Positions 1-10,519 of a stretch of 64,000 nucleotides of DNA are shown here, in pieces. The translations under genes were made by a program, and so were the position numbers. Numbering within the stretch: position 1 is the first letter of the stretch; every line of letters starts with the position of its first letter. The notes under the pieces were generated by a model that saw nothing but the letters and a program-made list of their open reading frames with translations, was not told where the DNA came from and ran no database searches. Source of the stretch: Lamellibrachia satsuma (lineage: Eukaryota > Annelida > Polychaeta > Sabellida > Siboglinidae). The stretch spans positions 5,435,001 to 5,499,000 of the forward strand of contig BSQZ01000029.1 in assembly GCA_033239005.1 (NCBI GenBank), written 5' to 3'.

Positions 1-672
1 TACGTCAGATCCCTTCAAAATATGGGTTACTCGCCTTTAGGCTTAGTCCCTAAAAAGTTGCAGGCGAAATTCGACTCATACATATATCAGGTTGCTGTGT
101 ATGCAGAGAGCGAAGTTACCATTAGCTTCCCCAGAACAAATTATATTAACTCCACATACTTCCCGAATTTACCACTTGTTACCTTTCAACTTTTAGATGA
201 TTGTGTTTAACAACTGGTGGTTTTGAGCAAAGGAGCGTTCATCGCAAAGCTGACTTGCAAGATAATCCCTGTTTCACCCCTAGACAACAGACTGCTAGAT
301 TTAAAGTTTCAGGGACTTAGGTATTTTGACATGTATCTCCCATGGCTTGTAGCAATTTATGCCAAACCTTTGAGCTTTCAAGGCCCTGGAATTAGCTATA
401 ATAAGTCTCAAGTGTCCAGCATGAGCCATATTATTGATGATTTCATATTTGTTTGGGCAAAAACAGTGTCTGAATGTCATTTCAACCTGTCTCGCTTTCT
501 TGAACTCCACCGCATGGTTAGCCTACCTATAAAGCAGTATAAGACAGTGCTACCTTCCACAACAGTAACACGTCATAGTATTGAAGTTGACACCTTGAAT
601 CAAACACTTACGTTAATTATGAACAATGTTACATCCGTTCGCCAGAAACTGATAGGCAAGGCCAAAAGATAG
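1..672 (+). pseudogene. DIRS-like retrotransposon reverse transcriptase remnant (copy A)
   Basis: Two overlapping open stretches (22-207 and 217-672) in different frames read as one degraded reverse transcriptase. Recognisable DIRS-type blocks, in order, are SPLGLVPKK, a GAFIAK block, LKFQGLRYFDMYLP, then SHIIDDFIFV carrying the catalytic Asp pair (about 428-445), and LPIKQYKTVLPSTTVT. In this family the RT copies the element's RNA and a tyrosine recombinase, not an integrase, inserts it. Frame breaks and an in-frame stop near 208 mean no full-length enzyme is encoded. No tyrosine recombinase is seen downstream. Family assignment rests on recalled motif order. Confidence 0.75.
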
Positions 673-885
673 AAAGCCACTTTGAAAGAAATACATCATT
701 TTGATCGGCTCCTTAATTTTGCATGCAGGATATATACATTTAACGATACTTTACATGCTGATCGCAGTGACCGGCGCGGTACGTAGGGTGTGATCAGTGA
801 CTTATGGCACACGTTTAACAGACACAGTAACAACATTCAGGATATATACATTTAGCGATACTTAACACGCGTTAACATTAAAACA

Positions 886-1098
886 ATGAAATATAATACA
901 CCTAATGAAGCTTTACACCGTCACTCTCAAGATACGTCAAAGGACACACACGAGCCCGATGTTGACGATGCAGCGGCCAACCCCGGTACCATCAGAAGTT
1001 CTGATACAGAGGATGTATTGTCTTCGGCCGATGATGACGTCAACAAAGACCCGGATGATAAAGATGACGACATCGACGTTGATGGTGTTGGTGTGTGA
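886..1098 (+). CDS. Short acidic ORF of unknown function (copy A)
   Basis: This 70-codon ORF has an Asp-rich C-terminal half (DDDVNKDPDDKDDDIDVDG) and no recognisable domain, signal peptide or transmembrane segment. Its twin at 27266-27478 encodes the same protein; the only difference noticed is a silent GTT/GTC change. That is weak evidence for coding, because the surrounding noncoding DNA is equally conserved. It lies just downstream of the DIRS RT remnant and could be an exon of that element or a chance ORF. Confidence 0.2.
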   Translation: MKYNTPNEALHRHSQDTSKDTHEPDVDDAAANPGTIRSSDTEDVLSSADDDVNKDPDDKDDDIDVDGVGV

Positions 1099-1099
1099 C

Positions 1100-2600
1100 G
1101 ACGACGTGGCTCAAAAATACTGACCGGAAGGTGTTGCTTAATTTCGGCGTAAAGCCGTTAGTGCCGATATTGACAACACGTGTTGACGATGGTGCATCTA
1201 CATTAGAGACATCCGTGCGACTGTCAAATATCTACTCGGCTGCTGTGATTGGTCAATAATGTCGAATATTACAACAATTTGTAAAATATGTGAACGGAAT
1301 AACTGTGTCAACTGATAAACTCAACACAGTTGCAACCATATGCTGTTTCAATGGTTCTAGTAGATGTCTTGCATTGTTTTGAATAATAATAAAGTATCCA
1401 CTTTATCAGAACAGAATGCATCAGAATTATGTCTTCCCAAGAGACCTCACTGAAGATTGCAATTGAGTCAGTATGTAATATCTTAACTAGTGAAACAAGT
1501 CTACGGAAACCTACGTCAAGTGTTGATGGATGTTTAGGATGTAGTATGATTTGTTTGACATTGGTATGGAAAACTGAGCGTGCTTTTTTTGCGTTTCAGT
1601 GACATAATTGACTGGATTAGGCGGAAACACTGCACGTCAAATTGCAGTTGAGTTATTGTGAAAACAAGAACACTGACACACTGTAAAGATATTTTGTGGG
1701 TGATTATAAAGTTGTTTGATTGTTCATTTAAAATCTCGCTAGTATTCCTCAGTGTAAATTACAACATAATAAAAACAACACCAATGATGTCGAAAGAGTG
1801 AAAGTAAAACTGCATCACGCATTAATAAAGCAGTGGTAAATTTCGTTTCGTGTTAGAATGTCAACTATTTTAACTATGGTTCAGATTGAAAAACGAATTA
1901 AATACGATGGAACACGGGCACGTGCGACCAGAATGATTCCCAGGGTAAACTAGTTTCTGTAGGGGGAACTTCTGGTAACAACCGCTGCCCCTCGGGTGAC
2001 CAAAGGTCGGGGTTGCCTACGCGGCATATACCACCCAACGCCTACGACTGTTCGGCAGACATACGCTTAAGCCCATAATACTACTGCAACCATGTAGGCC
2101 ACAATACCAAAATCGATTATTGGACTCTCGCACGCTTTCGTGAATTCGCCGAGAACAGAGTCTGGCCCCAGATAGTTCGCTTCCTCGTTACCGCCAGGTG
2201 GCATTACTGATTTGATTGATTCATGCTGGCGCTATGTTCCAGTTCAGTTGATTTAGTTCAGTTGTTGCCGTTTGCCGGACAGTCAGTTGACGGACATTCA
2301 ATAGATGCCGTCGGGCGCAGGCCTGTTCGTAAAAGTGTTAGAAATATTAATTCCGTTTATTTTATAAAGTAAATTTTTACGTTTATACGTTTGTACGCTA
2401 TAAAATGTCACTCACAACATATGAGTTAGAATAAAAACCCCCGGATGTCTACCTAGAACCTGGGTATACACCCGGGCTCCGTCACAATGGAACCTACTCT
2501 CTGGATCCAACCTCTGGTGTGTGCGACAAACAATGGCCCCACATCCCGGAGCTTGGACAATCAAGGGTAAGACAAGTGCGCCGTCTTTCGAACATTCCTA
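1100..2600. other. No recognisable gene (copy A; same at 27480-28970)
   Basis: This is AT-rich DNA with no ORF of note and no recognised repeat. Around 1975-2200 a GC-richer stretch begins with cgctgcccctcgggtgacc. Copy B carries the same sequence with a few substitutions and a small deletion near 28710. Confidence 0.6.
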
Positions 2601-2607
2601 GCGGCAT

Positions 2608-2711
2608 ATATGTATGTATGCATGTATGTATGTATGTATGTACGTACGTACGTATGTATGTATGTATGTATGTATGTATGTATGTATGTATGTATGTATG
2701 TATGTATGTAC
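2608..2711. repeat. (TATG)n microsatellite (copy A)
   Basis: Tandem TATG units with a short TACG-variant block near 2640-2652. The ORFs running through it on both strands (repeats of YVCM or YIHT) are repeat artefacts. Confidence 0.95.
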
Positions 2712-2862
2712 GTGTCTTTGCTTTTTCTTTTTATCTGTTTTTTTAATTTGCTTTCAAATTGACCGCAGTTATGGAATGACACACACCTGTAAGAGAAGCA
2801 CATGTCGGGGAATTCATCATGATCTCCACAGTGATACGTGTGTTGGACGGTGAACAGCCTCT

Positions 2863-3141
2863 TTAAAGCTTCTTTCTCGTTAAAAACATTTTTGTCGGTG
2901 ACGAAATGCGATGCACATCGCAAACTCCCGGCATATGTCGATCACAGCATTTAATGTGACGTAGAATAAGGTTGTAGCCACGATTGTTATATGAAAACAA
3001 ATTATTTGTATTAAAACTTGTATCTTCCTGACGCAGTTGTATTATTGTGTCTAGCGATAATCCGTAGTATTTTTCTGAACAATTCTGAACATTAAAATAA
3101 TTACTTGAGACATAAATATTACTAATTGAGTGTATTTCCAT
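2863..3141 (-). CDS. Hypothetical 92-residue ORF (copy A; twin at 29244-29522)
   Basis: An open frame on the minus strand with four cysteines clustered in its second half (CCDRHMPGVC). No signal peptide or known domain is recognised. The twin in copy B encodes the same product, but adjoining noncoding DNA is just as conserved, so conservation does not argue for coding. Confidence 0.15.
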   Translation of the reverse strand: MEIHSISNIYVSSNYFNVQNCSEKYYGLSLDTIIQLRQEDTSFNTNNLFSYNNRGYNLILRHIKCCDRHMPGVCDVHRISSPTKMFLTRKKL

Positions 3142-3405
3142 GTGAATTCGACCAATGGATGTTGCACTGATATATTAACCTGTGAAGAAAAATTAATTCA
3201 TATTTCTCAAGTTAATATTTCATGACCTAGTAAACTTATATGAGGTATGTCAATAACACTTTGTGGAATTGTTCTCTGTAATGTGTAGATTGTATAACCA
3301 TAATGAGAGAACATGCATGCATTTTATGATAAATGTGCAGTAAACTGATAAAATCAAAGATATATTCAATAAACCATCTGCGAGACGGTTTTCATGCATC
3401 AGTTG

Positions 3406-3629
3406 CAGTGGCGTCCGCAGGTGGAGGGGGCAAACATTCTGCTGTGTGATTTCGATCAGAAATCTTCACACTTACCAAAATGTCTACTTTCAATGAACAA
3501 TATTTATATAATTAGATGATTTACTTAAAACAAATAGTAAACAATCTACTCACCATAAAAAAAACCTAAATTTTACAAACATCCAGATCTAGGGGGCATG
3601 TGCCCCCCCTTGCCCCACGGAAGCCCATG
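3406..3629. mobile_element. hAT-like MITE (copy A)
   Basis: Imperfect terminal inverted repeats begin CAGTGGCGTCCGCAGG on the left and, read on the minus strand, CATGGGCTTCCGTGGGG on the right. The flanks are 8-bp target-site duplications with one mismatch: atcagttg (3398-3405) and atcaattg (3630-3637). The length is 224 bp with no coding capacity. Eight-base duplications and CAG-type ends are typical of the hAT superfamily. Confidence 0.7.
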
Positions 3630-3639
3630 ATCAATTGTG

Positions 3640-4310
3640 AGTTAAATACATATCTGTAAAATACAAAAAGTATTATTAATTGTATTTTTGCATCTTAGTG
3701 CACATATCAGAGCAATATAGCACTCTGCTTACCTTAACTACTAATCTATGCACATGTTACATGTATACAAAGCTACATCATGTAATTATTTAACATATTT
3801 TAATAAGGTACCAAATAATTAAATGCTAAGTTGAAAATATTGTTCCGTAACTTTTCTAATTTATCCCTGGAATCTTATTTCACTAACAATACATTGGCTA
3901 CCACTGTGGGATTTTTGGAAGGAAGCATGGGAGGATATTGGGAGTTACTTGTTATTTGTGCTATTGGAATGTTTTATGCTTGATAAAAGTTACAGCACAA
4001 CATCTGCTACCCCACAATCATTTTTGGGGGTCTGACATTGACTAATTAAAAACATATGACGACGTAGCAATTTTATCATCTGCATAGGTTACTACTATGC
4101 ATATCGGACTTAAACGACCCCTCGATGGCTTATTTGTTTTTGTGAAGTGTTTTCGTCATTCGGTAACATTATGTCATTAAGTATTTAGCTAAAGTTTGTT
4201 TGCTCTCAATCGATTAAATAACTATTCGCTTTCTGTCAAAAGGAATTGTCTTTTCAACACCACGAGCTGTGTTATGGCACGTTATTAGTTATGACTAAGC
4301 CTGGCTTGGT
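3640..4310. other. Noncoding AT-rich unit DNA (copy A)
   Basis: No gene is seen. From about 3729 this sequence has a near-identical counterpart in copy B (from about 30110) and a clearly diverged counterpart in unit 2 starting at 36453. It therefore marks the left edge of the older unit 1/unit 2 duplication. Confidence 0.6.
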
Positions 4311-4313
4311 TTT

Positions 4314-4750
4314 TTATTTATGCGGCGCTTTACGTCGGCGCTTAGCAAGCAGAAACACAGACGTCGTCCGATGCGTACGCGTCTTGTTATTGAATTGGCC
4401 GGCGGACGTTTTTACTGCAGAAAGGCGTCGTCCACCAAGTTTATCGCAGCAAACAATCTCCGCCATCTTGAAAGCACGGCCACACTCTCGCGACCAATGA
4501 CAGCGAGTGGGCGGAGCTAAAACAGTCGCCCATGCCCTACCGGGTACGGATGGTAATTTCGCGGGCGGGACACACTGGGTGTGCAGACGGGCAGCTGGTC
4601 GGGCGAAATGATGGGAAGAATGTTTGCGAATCGTTGTGGATGTAGAACTCGCAAATAGCTGCATCTCACGCTGGTATTTGGTAGAATACCGTGCCTAAGG
4701 CAAACACAGACGTGAACGCCGGGTGCAATGGATTGGTAGTCGTTGTTCAT
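4314..4750 (-). promoter_or_regulatory. CpG-rich promoter-like block (copy A)
   Basis: This is a GC- and CpG-rich island in AT-rich surroundings. Read on the minus strand it has a GC-box-like ctccgcccac (about 4505-4516), an inverted CCAAT box cattggtc (about 4493-4500) and then caagatggcgg (about 4461-4471), which fits a YY1-type element overlapping a possible start ATG (4464-4466). A 51-codon ORF beginning MAEIVCCDKLGG follows to 4314. This layout resembles a TATA-less animal promoter firing leftward, but no downstream gene was identified, and it may be a transposon's internal promoter. Confidence 0.4.
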
Positions 4751-5035
4751 TTGCCCAGGTCACCATGACATAAAGAACACTCCTTTACCGTAACCATAAA
4801 CAACAATTGTATCTCTTGTGTTGTACCATTTGGTATTCTATGTTGTAACTAATCCTAAATGACCCATGTTTTTACAATCGATCATTTAACAACCGGATAA
4901 ATATGTACTATGTATACGGCACTATGGCATGCAAGTTTGCAACTGATAATTAGGCTAGTTACAGTTGTCGGCGAGTAGAAAAATGCCTTGTCACTGTGAC
5001 CTAACCAACATCGGGTTCTGAATAGCGAAATAAAG

Positions 5036-5830
5036 TTTAGCCTTGTAATGCCCTCGTTTCTTCTTCGTCATAATTTATTAGTCTTGTCGACTGTGTAAGG
5101 TTGTTCCAGTGCTGAAAGGTTGTGTAAAGGGTATTTTTTCTTAAGTCAAGACTGCTGGGTTTATTCCACAATATCTCATAATGACCCCGCGTGTCGTTAG
5201 TGCTAGTTGGCTTTAACATTTTGTGTTGTAACGAATTCTAAAAATGCGCGTATGCCATTATTATAAGATGTATAAGATTATATAAATTATTGCACGTTTT
5301 CAACGTTTTGAAATTCAAATTAATCTAAGACACAATATGCTATACCATAGAGCATTATTTATTGTTCAAACGGTCTGGGTAAATATGTGTCCGCTCGTTC
5401 ATTGCAATCAACGTCAATTCCACTAAGTGCAGTCGTGTATATCCATAAAGCGTGTCTTCGTCGGGTGGCCGCTCGTGCTTGACGTCTCCACTGCGTTAAA
5501 GAAATCAAAGTTCACCGTGACCCAACTAACATCTTTGTCAAACACCCAACCAAACTTTTTAGTGCCCTGGCTTCGTAACTTGCCTGGATGACTTGCCATC
5601 GTGTTCTGAACTGATACATGTTAGCCTTGTAATGCCCTCCTTACTGCTTCGTCAAATTTATTAGTCTGGTTGACTGTGTAAGGTTGTTCCAGTGCTGGAA
5701 GGTTGTGTGACGGTATTTTTGTGATGTCAAGACTGCTGGGTTTATTCCACGATATCTCATTACGACCCGACGTGCCATTAGTGCTAGTTGTCATGATCTA
5801 CCATGTTGTGTTCTAACGAATTCTAACCAC
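5036..5830. repeat. Internal tandem duplication with a possible LINE C-terminal fragment (copy A)
   Basis: A block of about 180 bp at 5036-5215 recurs at about 5627-5800, with the intervening DNA also partly repeated. Read on the minus strand (5037-5219) it gives a 60-residue ORF with TTFQHWNNLTQST, reminiscent of the C-terminal Trp-Asn-x-Leu region of some LINE ORF2 proteins. The same pair occurs in copy B (about 31414-31597 and 32052-32225), and a single version is in unit 2 (about 44060-44240). Confidence 0.45.
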
Positions 5831-6431
5831 GCGCGTTTTCCATTATTATAAGGGACATTTACCTTGATCAAAACTTAACATAAGTTACACGTTTTGAAAT
5901 TACATTAACACATTCATAAAGATCATATGCAAAAGTTGGATACATTTATTTACTGTACACTCGGTCTGGGTAAATCTGTGTCCCCTATTTCATTGTAATT
6001 CAACTCAATTCAATGTAAAATGCAGACACAATATATAATAACATAAAGGATTAGTCGCAAACACGGAAATACATAGTTAGAAAACAAAATGAGTCTTATT
6101 AAGGTATTGTCAATTACAAAAATTCACATATTCACAGTTGCATTGTTCTAGTTGTGTGCATAGTAGTCATTTAGAAATAAGTGCTGAAAGGGAATAAAAA
6201 CAAGACACTAGCTAACATGCTTATTCGGTGTGTACACAAAGTTTAACATACACTGAGATGGGCGATCAAGTGGCTTAGTGACGTCACTGATGTCATGGGT
6301 TTACACCCAGTCAGTGATTTCTATGCAATACTTCAATATTGTTGAACTCGCGTTTCTATGGCGAGTGGTGGCGTTGTCAATTTTCCTGAAGCAGTTTAGC
6401 GATGCCAGTAGACTTTAACATCTAATTGATA

Positions 6432-6798
6432 TACTTTCTGACCGAACCATGAAAACGACCACACAGAACTGCCAAACGTCTCTTTATCATATCATATGTC
6501 ATATATCTACCATACGCCTACACATGTGACGTGGTCAAAACATTACTCTTATTTCCATATAAAGAAATTTTTTGAAATTTACAAAAAACAAACGCGCCAT
6601 CTCCTATATACCTAGCTTCGCGGAACTAGGCGTAGACGAAATATCTAGTTTTGTAATTTGTTATCGTAACATGGAAGTATGAGTAATGTTTGACCATGTG
6701 ACATGTGGAAATATATATATATATATATATATGGTAAATATATGACGAGAAGCTTGTCTGTTCTAGCTGGTCGTTTTCATGGATGGTTCAGAAAGTAG
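6432..6798. mobile_element. Foldback MITE with long inverted ends (copy A)
   Basis: The left end reads tactttctgaccgaacc followed by atgaaaacgacca; the right end is its imperfect reverse complement, ending ggttcagaaagta. Nested inverted words (acatgtgacgtggtcaaac and its counterpart) and a short TA run lie between. There is no coding capacity. The same terminal family is seen near 32862-33220, 39540-39640, 52225-52300 and 59436-59610. Confidence 0.7.
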
Positions 6799-6982
6799 GG
6801 CATTGGATTGGTTTTCGTACTATCATGACATCTGGTGGCATTACTCCTTGTCATTTTGAGCCATTTGACATCTCTGCTGGTTCTGGTATTGATTTTTGCA
6901 CCGCAATATTCCGTCATCTTTGACAAAAAAGGTACTCGCAACTTTACAGGGTGGGCGATTTATGTCCAGGAAACCATTACGT

Positions 6983-7099
<117 letters not shown>

Positions 7100-7589
7100 A
7101 AACCGCTGATGATGACCACGAGAAGTGTCAATGGAAGCAACAGTTCAGGTAGTGGCTACCGATACTTGCCTTAACTCAATATGGTGACATGTTGTAACGT
7201 TTAAATGTTCCAGGCACATATTTGTACAATGGTGGGATGTGGTGATGTTTCAATGTTTAATATCAGTGTAAAATTACAACAAATGACTCTTTCCTTTGTT
7301 TACAGCTGATGAAATTCAGATGAGATTAATAAGTTATAATACTCAATATAGCCGGCATCTGAAAGCTCATGTAGTTACAGAACATGCGCTCCGATATCGG
7401 AGGTGCGCAAACGAGTTGCGCCAACGTTTCTAATGTAATGTACGTTGACCAGTCAAATAGAGTCTAGGAATGTGCGCTGAGCAAGTCGCACAACCACGGA
7501 AAGGGAAATCATTGCTAATCGTACAATTGACGACACGCAATAAACACATAACAATGTACGCTTAGCTTTATCAGGACAGGCTATATACA

Positions 7590-7695
7590 ATGACAACTGG
7601 GTTGGACTACCGATAAGTTAATGGCTTCCTTGTCCACTTGCCATCTGAAGTTTTAGCTTTGGATGTTAAATATCTTGTTAAATCTTTTAAAATCT
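7590..7695 (+). mobile_element. CR1-like LINE 3' tail (copy A; copy B at about 34160-34265)
   Basis: The sequence runs ggttggactaccgataag, ggcttccttgtccacttgcc and then a tail with ttgttaaatct. It matches the 3' end of the LINE at 41285-43340 and the tails near 37060-37160 and 51435-51550. Short tandem words at the 3' end instead of poly(A) are characteristic of CR1-group elements. Confidence 0.65.
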
Positions 7696-8044
7696 TAAAA
7701 CAAAAGACGCTGCCCTAATTCTGAAGTTCGATAGTCTAACCATTTGCATGTACCGACGGTTTGCATCTTGTTTGAAACAAGCCGTGTCCCTACTGCACTG
7801 AACGACGTACCGCATTAATCAAAACAATGTCGTACATTGATATATGTAAATGTTATTGCGCTATTCGACAGAAACTCAACAACCCATGAATTATTTTAAT
7901 AAAATTTCGTTTCCAATAATATAACGTAGATAGTTATTATTCGGTTACTTGGAAACCGTCTCATTTGGTCGGAAAGAATGCAGCTAATTGTGGTTTGACA
8001 ATAAAACGGCGTCGCACCTCATTGAAAATGGCAACAAGTTGGCT

Positions 8045-8680
<636 letters not shown>

Positions 8681-9523
8681 TAAACCCTTCTTTGACACAA
8701 CTCGCTGTTGCTGCTAACTTAATTTTCTGGACAGTAACCGCGTTGTTGACTCTTACATGTACGGAATGACTTGAACGTATAAGTTTATATCAGTTGCACC
8801 CTCAGAATCGGCGTCGCTCGACATTTCGCGTGATCTAAATCTTGCTAAAAGTTAAGTGCCTAGGAACCGACGTAGGCGAAGTTGGTTTGTTTGGCCAAAA
8901 TTATGTCATGCGGCCTGACATCTACCGGCAAAAATCCACAAACTGGTTTCGGGAAGTGCCTTCGGGAATTTAGGCATATCTGCTGCTGCTTCTACTACTG
9001 CTACTGCTGCTGCTTCTGCGTGGCCTGTGAATGTCTTCTGAAGTGCTGACCATGAGCTAGAAATAGACACGCCCAACCAGGTGTTACCGCATTTTGTAGA
9101 GTTGTTTGAACGTGGTCGCGTTGCAAAGCAGTCACACGGTATTCACACAAAGGTTGATGCTATTTTTGAAGACGGTAGTTCAGGCACATAAACAGTCACA
9201 TTTTCTGCAATTTTGTAGTGTGGCGTGTAAAAATAAATATAGCTACTGGAGTTGTCGAAATTACGCACTGGCTACTGCCGAAACGACAGGTTATTGCATT
9301 AATTGCGCAGTAGGCCTAATTGTACTACTGGAATGCGGCCATCTTTAAATGTAAACTGTAGTTAGAAGCAAGGTGTTTATTTCTTCGTCTCCTCGTTTAA
9401 TGTAACGATACATTGCTTTCAAGCTGTCATTGTCAATACGTGTTAGCATTATTCACAAGTAGAACAATTCTGGGTGAGTTACTTGAACCGGAGCAGTTTT
9501 AGCACATCAGTTACAGCGAGGCA

Positions 9524-9910
9524 CTGTCAGTGGAGAGGATCAGCGTTCAAGTCCACCTACTGCTGTCAGTCGAGAAGATTAAAGTTCAAGTCCACCTATT
9601 GCTGTCAATCGAGAAGACCAAAGTTCAAGTTCACCTATTGCTGTCAGTCGAGAGGACCAGGGTTCAAGTCCACCTACTGCTGTCAGTCGAGAGGACCGGG
9701 GTTCAAGTCCACCTACTGCTGTCAGTCGAGAGGACCAGGGTTCACGTCCACCTACTGCTGTCAGTCGAGAGGACCAGGGTTCAAGTCCACCTACTGCTGT
9801 CAGTCGAAAGGACCAGGATTCAAGTCCACCTACTGCTGTCAATCGAGAAGACCAGGGTTCAAGTCCACCTACTTCTGTCAGTCGAGGAGACCAGGGTTCA
9901 AGTCCACGCA
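9524..9910. repeat. 39-bp minisatellite with a tRNA B-box-like core
   Basis: About ten head-to-tail copies of a 39-bp unit of the form tgctgtcagtcgagaggacc, then agggttcaagtccacctac. Thirteen codons per unit keep several frames open, which explains the long repetitive ORFs on both strands. Each unit contains ggttcaagtcc, close to the GGTTCRANNCC consensus of an RNA polymerase III B box, suggesting origin from a tRNA or SINE. The array begins a few bases past the right edge of copy A and is absent at the corresponding edge of copy B. Confidence 0.85.
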
Positions 9911-9918
9911 TTGTTCTT

Positions 9919-10220
9919 TCTCAAATCGTTCTACACACAGGTTGATGTGTCATACTATCTCAAATCATTCTACACACAGATTGGTGTGTCATACTATCCA
10001 AATCATTCTGCACACAGGTTGGTGTGTCATACTACGTCAAATCATTGTGCACACAGGTTGATGTGTCATATTATCTGAAATCATTCTGCACAGAGGTTGA
10101 TGTTTCATACTACGTCAAATCATTGTGCACATAGGTTGATGTGTTATATTATCTGAAATCGTTCTGCACACAGGTTGATGTTTCATACTATCTCAAATCA
10201 TTATGCACACGTGTCATACA
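9919..10220. repeat. Second 39-bp minisatellite
   Basis: Seven to eight copies of a unit of the form tctcaaatcattctacacac, then aggttgatgtgtcatacta, with substitutions between units. Unit 2 has little more than one unit at about 46508-46560, so the expansion is specific to unit 1. The period is the same as the unrelated array just before it. Confidence 0.85.
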
Positions 10221-10406
10221 TCGTGAATCTATCATCATTATTTTTGTTGTTAATTTTATTATTGCTCTTATTATTATTAGTATTTGAAGTATTATTAGTA
10301 TTAAACATTAACTATATAATAAACTTGAGAATAAAATGTTATTAGCACATACATTAACGAATATGAATCATTAAAAAATATGCACAAGCAAATTACTCAT
10401 GTGTCG

Positions 10407-10518
<112 letters not shown>

Positions 10519-10519
10519 C

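Noticed and set aside
9660..9675. tRNA gene suggested by the ggttcaagtcc motif
   Set aside because: No A box, acceptor stem or anticodon loop can be placed around it, and the motif repeats every 39 bp. Kept only as a B-box-like observation.
9524..9910. Possible CRISPR array
   Set aside because: Units are contiguous with no unique spacers, and the genome is eukaryotic.
9474..10078. 195-, 182- and 110-codon repetitive ORFs (STYCCQSRGPGFK-type units) that look like a repeat protein
   Set aside because: The 39-bp unit is a multiple of three without stops in three frames on two strands, so openness is automatic. No start context, signal peptide or domain.
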